64,000 nucleotides of DNA from Panicum virgatum. Its lineage: Eukaryota > Streptophyta > Magnoliopsida > Poales > Poaceae. The notes beneath the pieces are model-generated. The model saw only the letters and a program-made list of their open reading frames with translations, did not search any database and was not told the origin of the DNA. The stretch spans positions 42,970,809 to 43,034,808 of the forward strand of contig NC_053146.1 in the NCBI RefSeq assembly GCF_016808335.1. Reading direction: 5' to 3'. A program made the translations under genes and the position numbers. Shown here piece after piece: positions 11,690 through 22,006 of this stretch (the stretch's first letter is position 1; the number at the start of each line of letters is the position of its first letter).

Positions 11690-11972
11690 TTTTTCATTTT
11701 TATATTTTTGGAAAACATTTTTTATAGAAATATATTTTTAATATCACAATTTACAGTTTTGTACCCCTACCGCCCGGCAGGGGGGCGGCAGGGGGCCTGC
11801 CGCCCGGCAGAGGGGCGGCAGTGACTTATATGTAAATTAAAAAAAAATTATTTGCGCGGAAGCCCTCGGCGGGAGCCTGCCGCCCTCCTGCCGGGCAGCA
11901 GGCCCCCTGCCACCACTCCACTGGGCGGCAGGGGGCCTGCCGCCCGGCAGGGGGGCGGCAGGCTCCCCCTCC
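11690..11972 (+). repeat. left terminal inverted repeat of the PMD element
   Basis: Inverted match to 15783-16058 through AT-rich and palindromic GC segments. It differs from its partner mainly in the number and spelling of the ctgccgcccggcag blocks. Confidence 0.82.
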
Positions 11973-12051
11973 CCGCAAAATGGGCCGGTTTTAGATATTT
12001 TGGATAGAAATAAAAAGCATTAGTAAAGTATATGAATATGAAAAGTATAAG

Positions 12052-15000
12052 TTAGCAATTAATACACATATGCAAATGAGAACGAAATAGGTGATGCCTG
12101 AGAACGAAATAAGTATAACATGACGACATGTCCATAACAAAAATACGGAAACAGCTAGAACCACCTCCTAACCACCCCGGCCACCCCCCGCCATGTCGAC
12201 CTCTTTTACGCTGAGCGTGGACGTGGTCTGTAGAGTAGGTGTGCCGCTCTGGAGGCCCTACGTCTCTACCTGGACGTCCGGTGGCCATAGGTGTCTGGAA
12301 GGTATGATCGGCCTGCTGGTTAGGTGTAGAAAATAACCGACTCCAATCTTCGAAGTTCGCCTCAAAGGTATCCTGTGTGGGCCCTATACAGTAGCAATTA
12401 AGATATCTTAATCATAGTCTTATAAATCATATATTTGGGTACATATTCATCATACGTACCTGGTGGTGGTGGATACGATGAATGACCCATATCAGGAAGC
12501 TGGTGGTGCGATCCTGTAAACCGTTCAAATTATTTAAAATATTCATAGAAATAAGAAGCACATGATAAATTCTGGCTACATATTAGGTATTTACCTTGCG
12601 TTCCTTCTGCTGTCGCCGTAGGGTAATACGAAGAAGGTCCAGCATCATATAGCTGTTGTGATCCTATATGTAAATACAAAAGGAATTAGACTTCATACCA
12701 CAATTAATTGAAATTAAGATATTGACTATATGTCTACCGAAAGGTCGTGGTGGTGCCTGTGTTGGTTGAAATGACATCCCTGCAGCTGGTGCCATGGTAC
12801 TAAACTGAGTCCCTCCGTGAGGTTGGTAAGGTGGGTGTGCATCACCTGTATGGACTGAGAATTAATTGTTGGCTTCAAAGTAGGAAGTTAGTAAGTATCC
12901 TCACGTACCTGGATAATGCTGCTGAGACCAATAAGGTGCATGGGAAGACTGCTGCTATGTGGGACCACAAGGAAACGAGGTCGAGGCTTGAGACGAACCG
13001 TACGAGTCATCGTACGATGTCCGGCTACCAAAGGCTTCAAGCATGGAATGGGCTCTTTGTGAAACTCGGGTCCAGGCCGACTCTTGCTCATTTCTATCCA
13101 TCATAGATCCCCCTCGAATCCTCATCAAATTCGCCCAGACATCTAAGTCCATCAACCTGCACATTTCAAACTGCAAGTAAGAAAAAGAAAGGCATTAACA
13201 CTGTAATCCAAAGTATTTGAAAAGCGATGATAACTTTGACTCACCGCCCCAGATAATGCCTCATTCCTATGTCGTGCATACCCATCTTGTGCTGTCGCAA
13301 CATGCGGCTGTGGTTGCATGTCAGCATATATCAAGCGGCAACGAGTCTGAGGCTGGTACCAGCTCAGGTACGCCCTGTACGAAGCCTCCGTGTGTGCAGG
13401 GGTCGCAAGCGCCACGTTCTCCTCTGCCTGGTCCCAGCCATCGACCCAAGGCTGCACCCTTGTCACCCACATGTTGGAGAAGGGTTGCCCAGTCCTCGAT
13501 AAACTAAATATTGAAAACAATTTAGTCAAATATGATTAGTTAACTATACAATGCATAGTCACTGAAATAGTATATGAATTGTTACATGTGGTCATGGCGT
13601 TCGACCCGATCCAATGCTGACGGCACAGGATACAACTGCCTTTGACCGAACTGTCTCCTGACTCTGTCCGGGCAGTGAGCCTCAATGTAAACGTCGTACA
13701 CCAACGTTGTAGTTGTCATCCAAAAGGCCTGGTCCTGAAAGCAAACCGAAGATATCCCGATTGGTGCACGAGTGTTTATAGCCAACTCGGAGTAGGGCTC
13801 CCACACGACGTCTTCAGGTGTCAACCGATCAAACTCAGCCACAAATTCAGGATAGGCCCGACGAGACAATACGTGGGCCCACCTCTTCTGCACAAAATTA
13901 ATAATAATATGTACAAATAAGAAATACAAAGAGGGTAAAACAAAGCAACAGAATTGCCAACAGAATAGTACGAGTAGCAGTCATTTCCGTACCTGACGAG
14001 CGTACCAGAGAGTCCCCATGGTGGGCCTATCGTCCTCGGTGTCACCGTACATATCCAGCTCATACGGTGAGTGGTCGACAAGCGGGCGACCAATTGCTAT
14101 CCTCTCGTACGACCAAAGCTGTAGCAGAATTGGACATCCTGTAAGAATTGCATTGTGCTTATTTTGCACCGATACCTTGCAGAGGCCACGGTACGTGGCT
14201 GCAAGTACCGCTGCACCCCAACTGTATTGAGGCATTTCCTCCACAGCTGCCTCTGCGATCTCCAGTGCGTAAGGCACAAGCACCCTATCCACATAGGCCC
14301 CGTGTGAGTTGTTAAACATTATGTATCCAAACAACCACAACAGGTATGCCTCAAGGGATCGAGTGACGCTATCATCATCAGCATCATGTGCCAAATTGTC
14401 GGGCTACATAGAAAAGATGAACATTTATGAGTACGAGATCAATTATAAAATAAAACCATAACTGCACTTGTCAAAAGCATAACTCTAACATTAATCGTAA
14501 CAAAATAAGGTATGTACCTGGAACTGGAGGATCCATGCCTTGGCAGGGCCTGTTGCTTTTGGGTGCTCTTCTACATCAATCGCGATGTCAATATTTGCAA
14601 AACGCTCTTCTAGATCGTCCAACCACGTAGGCGGGACGACACGAGGCCCTACGGCATCCCCACTGATAGGAAGACCCAGCAGCATCGCAACGTCCTGTAG
14701 GGTCGGTGTCATCTCCCCACAAGGGAGGTGGAAGGTGTTTGTCTCAGGCCTCCATCTATCAACCAGAGCCGTCAGTAGGGACCTGTCCAGCTGTACTGAA
14801 CCACTCTCAGCAAGACGACCTATAGTAAGAAGACCAGCCTCACTCAACCTGAAAAATAGAACGATCAAAGGTAAGTACATTATGTACGAAACGTATACGA
14901 AACAAACGTATTCTTAAAAACATAATCCGACGACATATCACCTGGGCACCCATCGTGGGTCAACAGGAATAAACTCCGCTGGTGGACGTGGACGCAGCAC

Positions 15001-15090
15001 GTTAAGTTTCACGCGCTGAACCACTGCAAGGAAGGACCGGTGCGACGAGTCTATGACTCCGTCAAGTAGAGCTGGCGTATCTTCGGCCAT
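12052..15090 (-). CDS. plant mobile domain (PMD, MAIN-like) protein
   Basis: Ten exons fit in one frame: 15090-14942, 14848-14518, 14403-13993, 13887-13586, 13503-13245, 13170-12909, 12854-12738, 12663-12595, 12513-12460 and 12383-12052 (2286 nt, 761 codons). All junctions are GT-AG. The PMD family (aminotransferase-like, MAIN/MAIL) shows in GEMTPTLQDVAMLLGLPISG (exon 2), in VTRSLEAYLLWLFGYIMF and GAAVLAATYRGLC (exon 3), and in YRAYLSWYQPQTR (exon 5). Exons 6-9 encode a Gln/Pro/Tyr-rich tail; exon 10 ends arginine/glycine-rich. The one fault is an in-frame TAG at 12955-12957, leaving 555 residues with the whole PMD core but without the tail. Cellular PMD proteins act in the nucleus in genome stability and silencing; the function of transposon-borne ones is unknown. 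Confidence 0.82.
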
Positions 15091-15117
15091 ACCTAACACA
15101 AAAAAATATAAGTTTTC

Positions 15118-15440
15118 TGCATTTTCTATAATTTTTCTGCATTTTTCTACAATTTATCTTAAATTTTCATAAACTTTTCTAACATTTTCTTGCATTTCCT
15201 ACAATTTTTGTACAATATATTTTTATAAATATATTTTTCTTGCATTTTCTACAATTTTTCTGCATTTTTCTACAATTTATCTTAAATTTTCATAAACTTT
15301 TCTAACATTTTCGTGCATTTCCTACAATTTTTTACAATATATCTTTCTAACATTTTCTAACATTTTCTGCATTTTCTACCATTTATCTGAATGTTTCATA
15401 TACTTTTCTAACATTTTCTACAATTTTTGACTATTTCTCG
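15118..15440. repeat. AT-rich tandem repeat upstream of the PMD gene
   Basis: Unit of about 123 bp starting tgcattttctayaatttttctgc at 15118 and again at 15241, with a partial third copy near 15368. Shorter motifs (ttttctaacatttt, ctacaattt) recur inside. It occupies the region between the PMD start codon and the right TIR. Confidence 0.75.
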
Positions 15441-15782
15441 AAATTTTTTCTCGTATTAAACAACTAATCAATACCACAAAATTTGTTGGTAAACCTAATT
15501 GGTTTTTCTAAAAACTAATCTTAATTCTACCTAAATTATATTAAAAACATTACCTAAATCGCTAAAATATCATTACTGCTGCATACACTAATTATAGAAT
15601 TAAACATACAAAAAATTTAGATCGAGAAAATTGAGAAATATTTATTACCTGCGGTTAGGATCCAAAATCCGGCAGGGCTTCGCCGTTACAACTCCCTCCC
15701 TCACCCCTCCTCTCTCCCTCCCGCTCTATGGATGTCGTGGGAAGCAAATGAAGGGGGAGGGGGGAGAGAAACCTTTTATACA

Positions 15783-16058
15783 GTATGTGGGAGCCTGCCG
15801 CCACCCTGCCGGGCGGCAGGCCCCTGCCGCCCAGTGGAGTGGCGGCAAGGGGCCTGTCCCCCGGGGGGCGGCAGGCTCCCGCCAAGGGCTTCCGCGCAAA
15901 TAATTTTTTTTTAATTTATATATAAGTCCCTACCGCCCCCTGCCGGGCGGCCGCCCCCCTGCCGGGCGGTAGGGGTACAAAACTGTAAATTGTGATATTG
16001 AAAATATATTTCTGTAAAAAATGTTTTCCAAAAATATAAAAAAAAACGCCGCGACGAC
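15783..16058 (-). repeat. right terminal inverted repeat of the PMD element
   Basis: Reverse complement matches 11690-11972 segment by segment, including cgcggaagcc and gtacccctaccgcc. Its inner end lies about 690 bp upstream of the PMD start codon, so it may supply promoter sequence to the gene. Confidence 0.82.
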
Positions 16059-16491
16059 GCCGCGGCGGACCCCACGGCAGCGGGCAGCCCATGCATGCAA
16101 GGTTGTAGAGCCCGAGCCCAATTATCCTAGTGGGCCGAGCCCATTGTGCTGCGCGCTCCTCTTCCCTATTTTCTGAACGGGAATGGTATTTTTTTCCCTC
16201 ACACCAATGGTGTCTGCTCTTGCCTCCTACTCACACCAATGGTGGTGATGTGTGGCGGCTAATCAAATTCTCAGATCCTAGGGGCCGGCCCTGACTTTTT
16301 TTTGTGGCCCAGTGCATAACAAGAAATGGAGGCCTACTTTTACATAAAATAAAAGAAGTTAAATTAATAATCAGGTATGATAAGTAGGCGGCGGATTGGT
16401 GATTTGCAAGACTGCAGTGGCGTTTCGCGAGGATGTTAAGGAGGCACTAAGCCGTGCAGCTGAGCAGATGGTGAAAGAGCTATCAATTGAT

Positions 16492-17023
16492 CAGGCCCGG
16501 CCCTGAGGGGGTCGAGCCGTGCAGCCGCCCTGGGCCCTAAGAATCCAAAGGGCCCCTTCCTAAGTATACATATTCTAGGTATAGTATACATCACGAGCAA
16601 TGCACGGCCACGTTTGCACGTATCACTAATTAGCCCGGCTGCCTAGCTCAGCGCAGATGTTGTAAAAATTACGATCTATGATATGAATGATGATCATATA
16701 TAGATCAATATATTACATGTTTGTTGCAGCTATCCACTGATATCATCAATCATTACACATTGGTCAGGAATGGAATCTACACATTGAACTCCGAGTTTTC
16801 GGTGACTTTCAGTAAAATTTCCTCCTTGAGTTTATCTTACTCTTCGATTTTGTGCTAGTTTGTGATTACTATTTTTTTACAATTTTAGCACAATTATGTT
16901 GTCTAGAAAATATGCATCCAATAGTAATAATAATATTAAAATGTGTTTAACATAAATATTTATATTAAGGGGCCTCAACTGGAGTTTCGCCCTGGGCCAC
17001 TGAAATCTCAGGACCGGGGCCTG
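16492..17023. mobile_element. non-autonomous hAT element, 532 bp
   Basis: Ends caggcccggccctga and, inverted, caggccccggtcctga. Flanked on both sides by the 8-bp direct repeat caattgat (16484-16491 and 17024-17031), the hAT target-duplication length. No coding sequence inside. A related terminus without partner (gggccggccctga) lies at about 16281. Confidence 0.88.
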
Positions 17024-17299
17024 CAATTGATTCCTCTCTATTAGGCCTACTCTATATAAACCTGCATTGGCTTTGTCGGCACTTGCGACTTTTTTGATCC
17101 CAAAGCAGCTCGTTACTTTATTCATTCAGCTTGGCACAGATGTCATGTCCAATAATACGGGTTACAAAGTATGGAAGAGGATCATATCAAATACTTGAAT
17201 GATCCAGATTCCTTTCAACACCTAAATAAACTAGCTTCTGAGCACAAGTGTTACATGTAACTTAACAAATCCCTTAGCGATTTTTGAAGGGCCCTAATT

Positions 17300-17960
17300 T
17301 TTGGAGAGCGCATTGTCCGCACGCCGTGATGATGGCTCCCCCTGACACCACACCATTACGCCTGGGACTGTGACAGGGCAAGGCCGCCTGGCCGTGTCAG
17401 GACACCCCTAACGGGCGTGCCGTCCTCGGGTCAGAGGCCACGAAGGGAAGGACGTGTGGCACCGATACGGACGAACAGGAGAGAAGACGACCGCCGAGCC
17501 CCGACTAAGTACCAAAGCCACTCCGACTGACCAAGATGGGACAACAGCTTGACAACCCGTCGCCCAAAAAAACCGACTAGACATAGCCTCTCCACTCCCG
17601 ACCGACCGAGTGGGACCCGCCGATTGACGAAGACGACGGACCCCCCCTGCGGACCAAGATATCACGATAGAAATATGTAAATTAGGGGCCCCACCTTGAA
17701 GCATAAAAGGGAAAGCCCCTCACGTAGGAGAGGGGTTGGAGTTCGAGAGAACAATCCACTGCTGGAAAGCTTGTAAGCTCCCCTCCAACTGTGAGCACCT
17801 GGGCTCGAGCAATAGAGCAAGAGAACCACCCCAATAATGGACGTAGGGCATTTTCCGGTCCGAACCAGTCTAAATCCTCGAGTCATTGTGTGCTAGACCA
17901 TTCCGATCCAACGCATGAGACATAAGCAATCGAGTAGTTTGTTCATCGGCCATATTTCGA
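17300..17960. repeat. LTR-retrotransposon remnant (Gypsy-like LTR, tentative)
   Basis: GC-rich stretch with a TATA-like cataaaagg at 17702-17710 and, further on, accaccccaataatgg and gggcattttccggtc, a style common in grass Gypsy LTRs. No partner LTR, primer site or coding sequence was found, so ends and class are uncertain. Confidence 0.4.
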
Positions 17961-18141
17961 GCCGACACATCAACAAGCTTCATTTGGATATAAGAATAAA
18001 TTCTTCATTATTGACGCATATCCCAATTCTCATGATAACTGTTGCTTGTTATTATTTTCATACTAGATCATATCGTGGTATTTATCTTGTCATATGAGCA
18101 TTTGTCTTAACATTGATTCATTTCATCACATAAATTACAAA

Positions 18142-18380
18142 CACTACAAGAAATGTGGTGATCCATGATGAATTTTTCATGATATTTTTTTTAAAAAATG
18201 TCACAATCGCATACAATACATGATGATTGTCTAGTTTTTGTCATGGATTTGAAGGAATGGATCCGAGGCCCAAAACTTAGTGACGTTTTATTGATTTCGT
18301 CACAATCCGGCCCATACAACAATGACATTTCAACATTTGTCACAGAAATTGTCATAGTCCCTTTTGACATATATGTATAA
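18142..18380 (+). mobile_element. CACTA-type transposon end
   Basis: Starts cactacaagaaat, the standard CACTA terminus, followed by subterminal DNA with repeated tgtca/catgatg motifs. The matching inverted end was not found in the window, so this is one end of a truncated or rearranged element. The tRNA-like units at 18,428-19,132 may be part of it. Confidence 0.65.
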
Positions 18381-18427
18381 ACTATGGAAGAAAATTTTTA
18401 TATACTAGTAAAAATAAAAAAATAGGA

Positions 18428-18500
18428 TGATGGCAAGAATCGAACTTGCAATCAGCAAGACAAGAAGATTGTGCAATTACCATTGAGATACTTATCATTT
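18428..18500 (-). ncRNA. tRNA-like unit 1
   Basis: The minus strand has an A-box-like stretch (tctcaatggtaatt) and a B-box gttcgattc, followed by a T run (tattttttta) that could end Pol III transcription. A clean cloverleaf is not evident, so this is tRNA-derived rather than a tRNA gene. Confidence 0.45.
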
Positions 18501-18625
18501 TACAAATGTCTATTACTATACAAGCTTTCTCTTGATTCGATGCAAGGCCAGATCACCAGCCGAGTCAGCAACTCACCCATAGTACCAACCGAGCCCAGCT
18601 AAAAAAAAGAAAACCAGAAGTTTCG

Positions 18626-18698
18626 ATGCAGCACGTGGGATCGAACCCACGATCTGCACTCGGAATGATATTTCCCCACAACTGCACTACTCGCTGGT
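18626..18698 (-). ncRNA. tRNA-like unit 2
   Basis: The minus strand carries agtagtgcagttgtgg as a weak A box and gggttcgatccca as a strong B box, followed within 30 bp by ttttcttttttt. Same strand and layout as the other three units. Confidence 0.45.
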
Positions 18699-18921
18699 TT
18701 GAGAATATACTTGAGAAGTTTTGTTTTTAACATCTTGTTGCATAATACATATCTAAAACTTGCAACAGCCTGAACACTGAAATGGTGAAGACAAAAAAAA
18801 ATTCTGCGCGCCCAGAATTCGACCTTCAGACCCCATAGTAGATTACAGCTAAGCAAGGATCAAAGGCCCATTTGTCAGCAGACAACAGCTAAGAAAATTC
18901 AGCAAAAATCCAAGCTAAAAA

Positions 18922-18993
18922 AGTGAGAAGCCGGGAGTCGAACCCATGACCACGGTACTAGTGTCCAAGTCACTTACCACTACGCTACATGCA
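18922..18993 (-). ncRNA. tRNA-like unit 3
   Basis: The best of the four: minus strand gtagcgtagtggtaagtga (A box), then catgggttcgactcccggc (B box with T-stem-like pairing), then a tttttt run directly after. Not matched to any normal plant tRNA by eye. Confidence 0.5.
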
Positions 18994-19059
18994 TTCATGT
19001 GGAAGTTATGATATTTTACATTTTTTGTCCTATATAAATTACATTTTTTTCAGCAAAAC

Positions 19060-19132
19060 TAATGGCACGGGGGATCGAACCAAGAACTTCATGCTATAGA
19101 TGGACACGGCTTACCACTGCAATAGACGCTGG
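19060..19132 (-). ncRNA. tRNA-like unit 4
   Basis: Minus strand attgcagtggtaagcc (A box), then cttggttcgatcccccgtgcc (B box), followed by tagtttt. Divergent in the middle from units 1-3. Confidence 0.45.
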
Positions 19133-19659
19133 CTTGCTATGCGAATGGATAATAATTATTCTTTATCTTTGTAATATGGCCCAACAGCAAAGCCCAGGTG
19201 TATGGTTGATCTTTCTCTTTTTAATCCGGAATTGTAACTAGCATTACTCCCTCGTATGAACTTCAAATTTGATGATTTTTTTCTGTTTTCTTCTAAAATC
19301 ATGATCTTTCATCTAGTGCTATTTGTTTGTTTGTTAATTTCTATTTCTTGGAACTTGTACATATGACTTGTTTTCTTCCATCCAACTAGACAAACGAAAA
19401 ATATGTTTTTGCATAATAATTAGTAATGTAACTTCATATTTTCTAATGTTATGATAAACACAAGGCTCTGCCCAAATTCCTGCTTATATACTCAACAAGA
19501 TTATTAATTCTTTAATCGTGGTGTCGATCAATTCACCAAAACCCACTAGGGGCCTAGATGCACTCTCAATAGCTATATGAGTGAAACAAAAAAAGCTTAT
19601 TAATTTGTAATAAAAATATAAAATATAATTTCCTACGTATAAGAAAAAAATTCAAGTAA
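19133..19659. other. AT-rich intergenic DNA
   Basis: No gene, clear repeat or structured element recognised between the tRNA-like units and the plastid-derived block. Confidence 0.4.
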
Positions 19660-19930
19660 ATATAAACAGTGTAAACTCTTTACCCCAAGGTTGAGATTGT
19701 TTGATTAGTCATCATATCTTGAAACAGACAAGAATAAAGGATTTGCGCTATGTATTTCTATTACTAGAATATTTTGAGTTATTACTATAACTTATAACCA
19801 CAAGGCAATCCCTCAAAAGTTAGTGAGGGGTTAGAAACACTAAAGTTGCGCCAATCAAAGAAATATCCTCTGGCATTAGCGAATATTCATCTTGACAAGA
19901 AATTATTTATTTGTTAAGATATCTCTGGCA

Positions 19931-19968
19931 AGTGCTATAGCTCAGTTCGATAGAGCAACTCACTTACA
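19931..19968 (+). pseudogene. trnV-UAC: plastid trnV-UAC 5' exon fragment
   Basis: Reads gctatagctcagttcgatag up to cttacac, then gtgtgcc, resembling the first exon of plastid valine tRNA with the start of its group II intron. Several bases differ from a functional tRNA, and the second exon was not found. Confidence 0.6.
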
Positions 19969-20376
19969 CGTGTGCCAATGCTTTTCAAGGGAACTTATTA
20001 TGCAATGAATATAATTGAACTTATTGCAAAGTCAATGTCTTATTTCATGGATTCGAAAGAATAGGAGAACAATAGCATGACAAACAGTCGGTTCAGTCCG
20101 ATTCAGGTGCTTAATCAAATGGAACTCCTATTGATTTGCTAGTTGATAAGGTAAATGAGGATAAGGGCCTCAAAAAAATAATTGGCTTGTTGCCGACGCT
20201 TTGGCATGTACAAAAGAGGAAGTCCAAGAACTTCTTAATTTTAGAATATGGACCAGGCCGCTAGTGACTGTCTTATTCTTATTGCTAGGTATGGTATTGG
20301 ATTCTCTTTGTTGACAAGCAAAGTCAAAACACGAATGGAGGTAGACCTTGAAAACAACCAAGAATCTGAACCTTTT

Positions 20377-20784
20377 TCAAAATTGTTGTAAAAAAGCATC
20401 TGATGGAATGAAGTAGGCTCCGCGATCTTCAACCAAAACAAAGTGAACGTTAAAAATTCGTCTGAGAGAAGTTCCACCGACTTGAACACTAAGAGGGGCT
20501 CCCGTGTCAATCACTTTCATTCCTCTCATCAAACCGTCTGTAGCACTCATAGCTACAGCTCTAACTCGATTATTTCCTAATAATTGTTGTACCTCTAAAG
20601 TCACATTAATTTGCTTATCGGCAGTGTCTCGACTCTTGACTATCAAAGCCTTATAAATATAAGGCAACTTGCTTGGGAAAAAAGTGATATCCAGCACGGG
20701 TCCAATAATTTGATCAATAGGCCTTATGCTTTTTTCTTCAATTGTGGAAATCCCGACACGTGAAGTAGTAGGATTGGTTCTCAT
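20377..20784 (-). pseudogene. atpB: plastid atpB 5' fragment (ATP synthase CF1 beta)
   Basis: Starts [18 protein letters not shown] and continues through [54 protein letters not shown], clearly the N-terminal domain of chloroplast ATP synthase beta. After [11 protein letters not shown] the match is lost and the frame ends by 20377. About the first quarter of the gene is present; the nucleotide-binding domain is missing. Confidence 0.93.
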
Positions 20785-20949
20785 AATTTTTTTTTAAAAA
20801 AGGACATCTGTAGTGAGAGCTGCCCATTATTCTTTTTCGAGAGGAATCCAAGAGAAACAACAGGAACAAAACATTCTTTCAAAACTCACAGTCACGTGGT
20901 CGTGGTACTCCAACTGAAAGATTTATGAGATAATAAAAAATAGAGGATC

Positions 20950-21309
20950 TTAAGTGCTATTCAAAAATTCGGAAGAATTGCGTAGAGGGACCCTTGAACA
21001 ACTCGAAAAAGCTCAGATTCGATTACAGAAAGTCAAACTAGAAGAAGGTGAGTATCGAATGAATGGATACTCTAAATTGAACGAGAGAAAGCAAATTTGA
21101 TTAATGCTACTTCTATTAGTTTGGAACAATTAGAAAAGTCTAAAAATGAAACCCTTTATTTTGAAAAACAAAGGGCTATGAATCAGATTCGACAACGGGG
21201 TTTTCCAACAAGCCATAGAAGGAGCTCTAGGTGTTTGAATACCGAGTTATATTTCTGTACAATTTGTGCTAATATTGGCATTCTCGGAGCTATAGAATGG
21301 AAGAGATAA
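20950..21309 (+). pseudogene. atpF: plastid atpF 3' fragment (ATP synthase CF0 subunit I)
   Basis: Plus-strand remnants of the second exon: the region 21000-21090 is frame-shifted, then [33 protein letters not shown] and, near the end, [12 protein letters not shown] with the stop at 21307-21309. The order atpF then atpA, 95 bp apart, matches the chloroplast operon. Confidence 0.88.
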
Positions 21310-21404
21310 TGAAATTTATTCGATTTTGAATTTCTACTTTTGTTTAGAATATAGTGATTATTTTTTCCCTTGCTTCCAGAAAAAAAAAGATTCAAGAAAC
21401 ACCA

Positions 21405-21795
21405 ATGGCAACCCTTCGAGTTGACGTAATTAATAAAATTCTCTGCGAACGTATTGAACAATATAATAGGAAAGTAGGGATTGAGAATATCGGTCGCGTA
21501 GTTCAAGTGAGGGATGGAATTGCTTGTATTATAGGTCTCGATGATGAAATAATATTAGGTGAATTAGCTGAATTTGCATAAGGTCAAAGGGACGAGCCGC
21601 ATTGCTCTGAATTTGGAATAAAAAATGTTGGAATTGTATTAAAGGGCGATGGGTTGATGATACAATTTGAAAGTTTTGTAAAAGCAAAGAATTGCTCAGA
21701 TACTCGTGAGCGAGGCTTTACTTGGGCCGTGTTATAAATGCTCTAGCTAAACCTATTGATGGGAGAGGCAAAATTGTTGCTTGGGAATCTCGATA
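21405..21795 (+). pseudogene. atpA: plastid atpA 5' fragment (ATP synthase CF1 alpha)
   Basis: ATG at 21405 gives [19 protein letters not shown] ... [18 protein letters not shown], the start of chloroplast ATP synthase alpha. A stop at 21579-21581 interrupts after GELAEFA, and further similarity continues, with frame changes, to about 21795. Only the N-terminal part is present. Confidence 0.92.
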
Positions 21796-21937
21796 AGAAA
21801 ACAGCAGTACTTTGACCATCTAAATATATATTTTTTAAAAAAAATATCGCAAGATAAGAATGCATATACAAATCTAAATGTAATAATCGCTATTATGCCT
21901 ACTTATGAGTAATATTACTAAGAATATTGATCGAGAG

Positions 21938-22006
21938 TTATGTCTTGATCAGAACTGCTTCTTGCTCCGCTTCTCCCACTTCACCTAGCATCCCTACAAG
22001 TCCACA
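21938..22006 (-). other. possible orphan terminal exon
   Basis: A minus-strand stretch follows a good acceptor (ctttttt-poor but ending tgcag) and encodes CGLVGMLGEVGEAEQEAVLI, then a TAA stop at 21938-21940. The acidic sequence looks protein-like but I do not recognise it, and no upstream exon was found between here and the protease-like gene. Confidence 0.22.

Larger units (their letters stand above)
11690..16058. mobile_element. Mutator-like element with long TIRs carrying a PMD gene
   Basis: Two inverted repeats of about 280 bp frame 4.4 kb. From the outside each reads: an AT-rich segment (tttttggaaaacatttttta), gtacccctaccgcccggcag, an AT-rich spacer with attatttgcgcggaagccc, then gggagcctgccgcc and a run of ctgccgcccggcag palindromes. 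Long TIRs of this kind are typical of Mutator-like elements. The exact outer ends and the 9-bp target duplication could not be fixed, because the flanks are GC-rich and partly palindromic. The only gene inside is the PMD gene; no MURA-type transposase is seen. PMD genes are known to travel with plant transposons, including Mutator-like ones. Confidence 0.75.
19660..21830. other. plastid-derived DNA (NUPT mosaic)
   Basis: Degraded pieces of chloroplast genome: a trnV-UAC 5' exon with intron start, the atpB 5' end on the minus strand, and atpF followed by atpA on the plus strand. atpF-atpA adjacency is the normal plastid order, while atpB and trnV come from another plastid locus, so at least two segments were joined before or during insertion. 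Frame breaks and stops show the copy is not recent. The outer limits are estimated. Confidence 0.85.

Noticed and set aside
15118..15440. CRISPR-like array
   Set aside because: Units are long, AT-rich and adjacent without unique spacers; a simple tandem repeat in plant DNA.
18428..19132. Functional tRNA genes
   Set aside because: A and B boxes are present, but no clean acceptor and anticodon stems could be paired by eye; listed as tRNA-like only.
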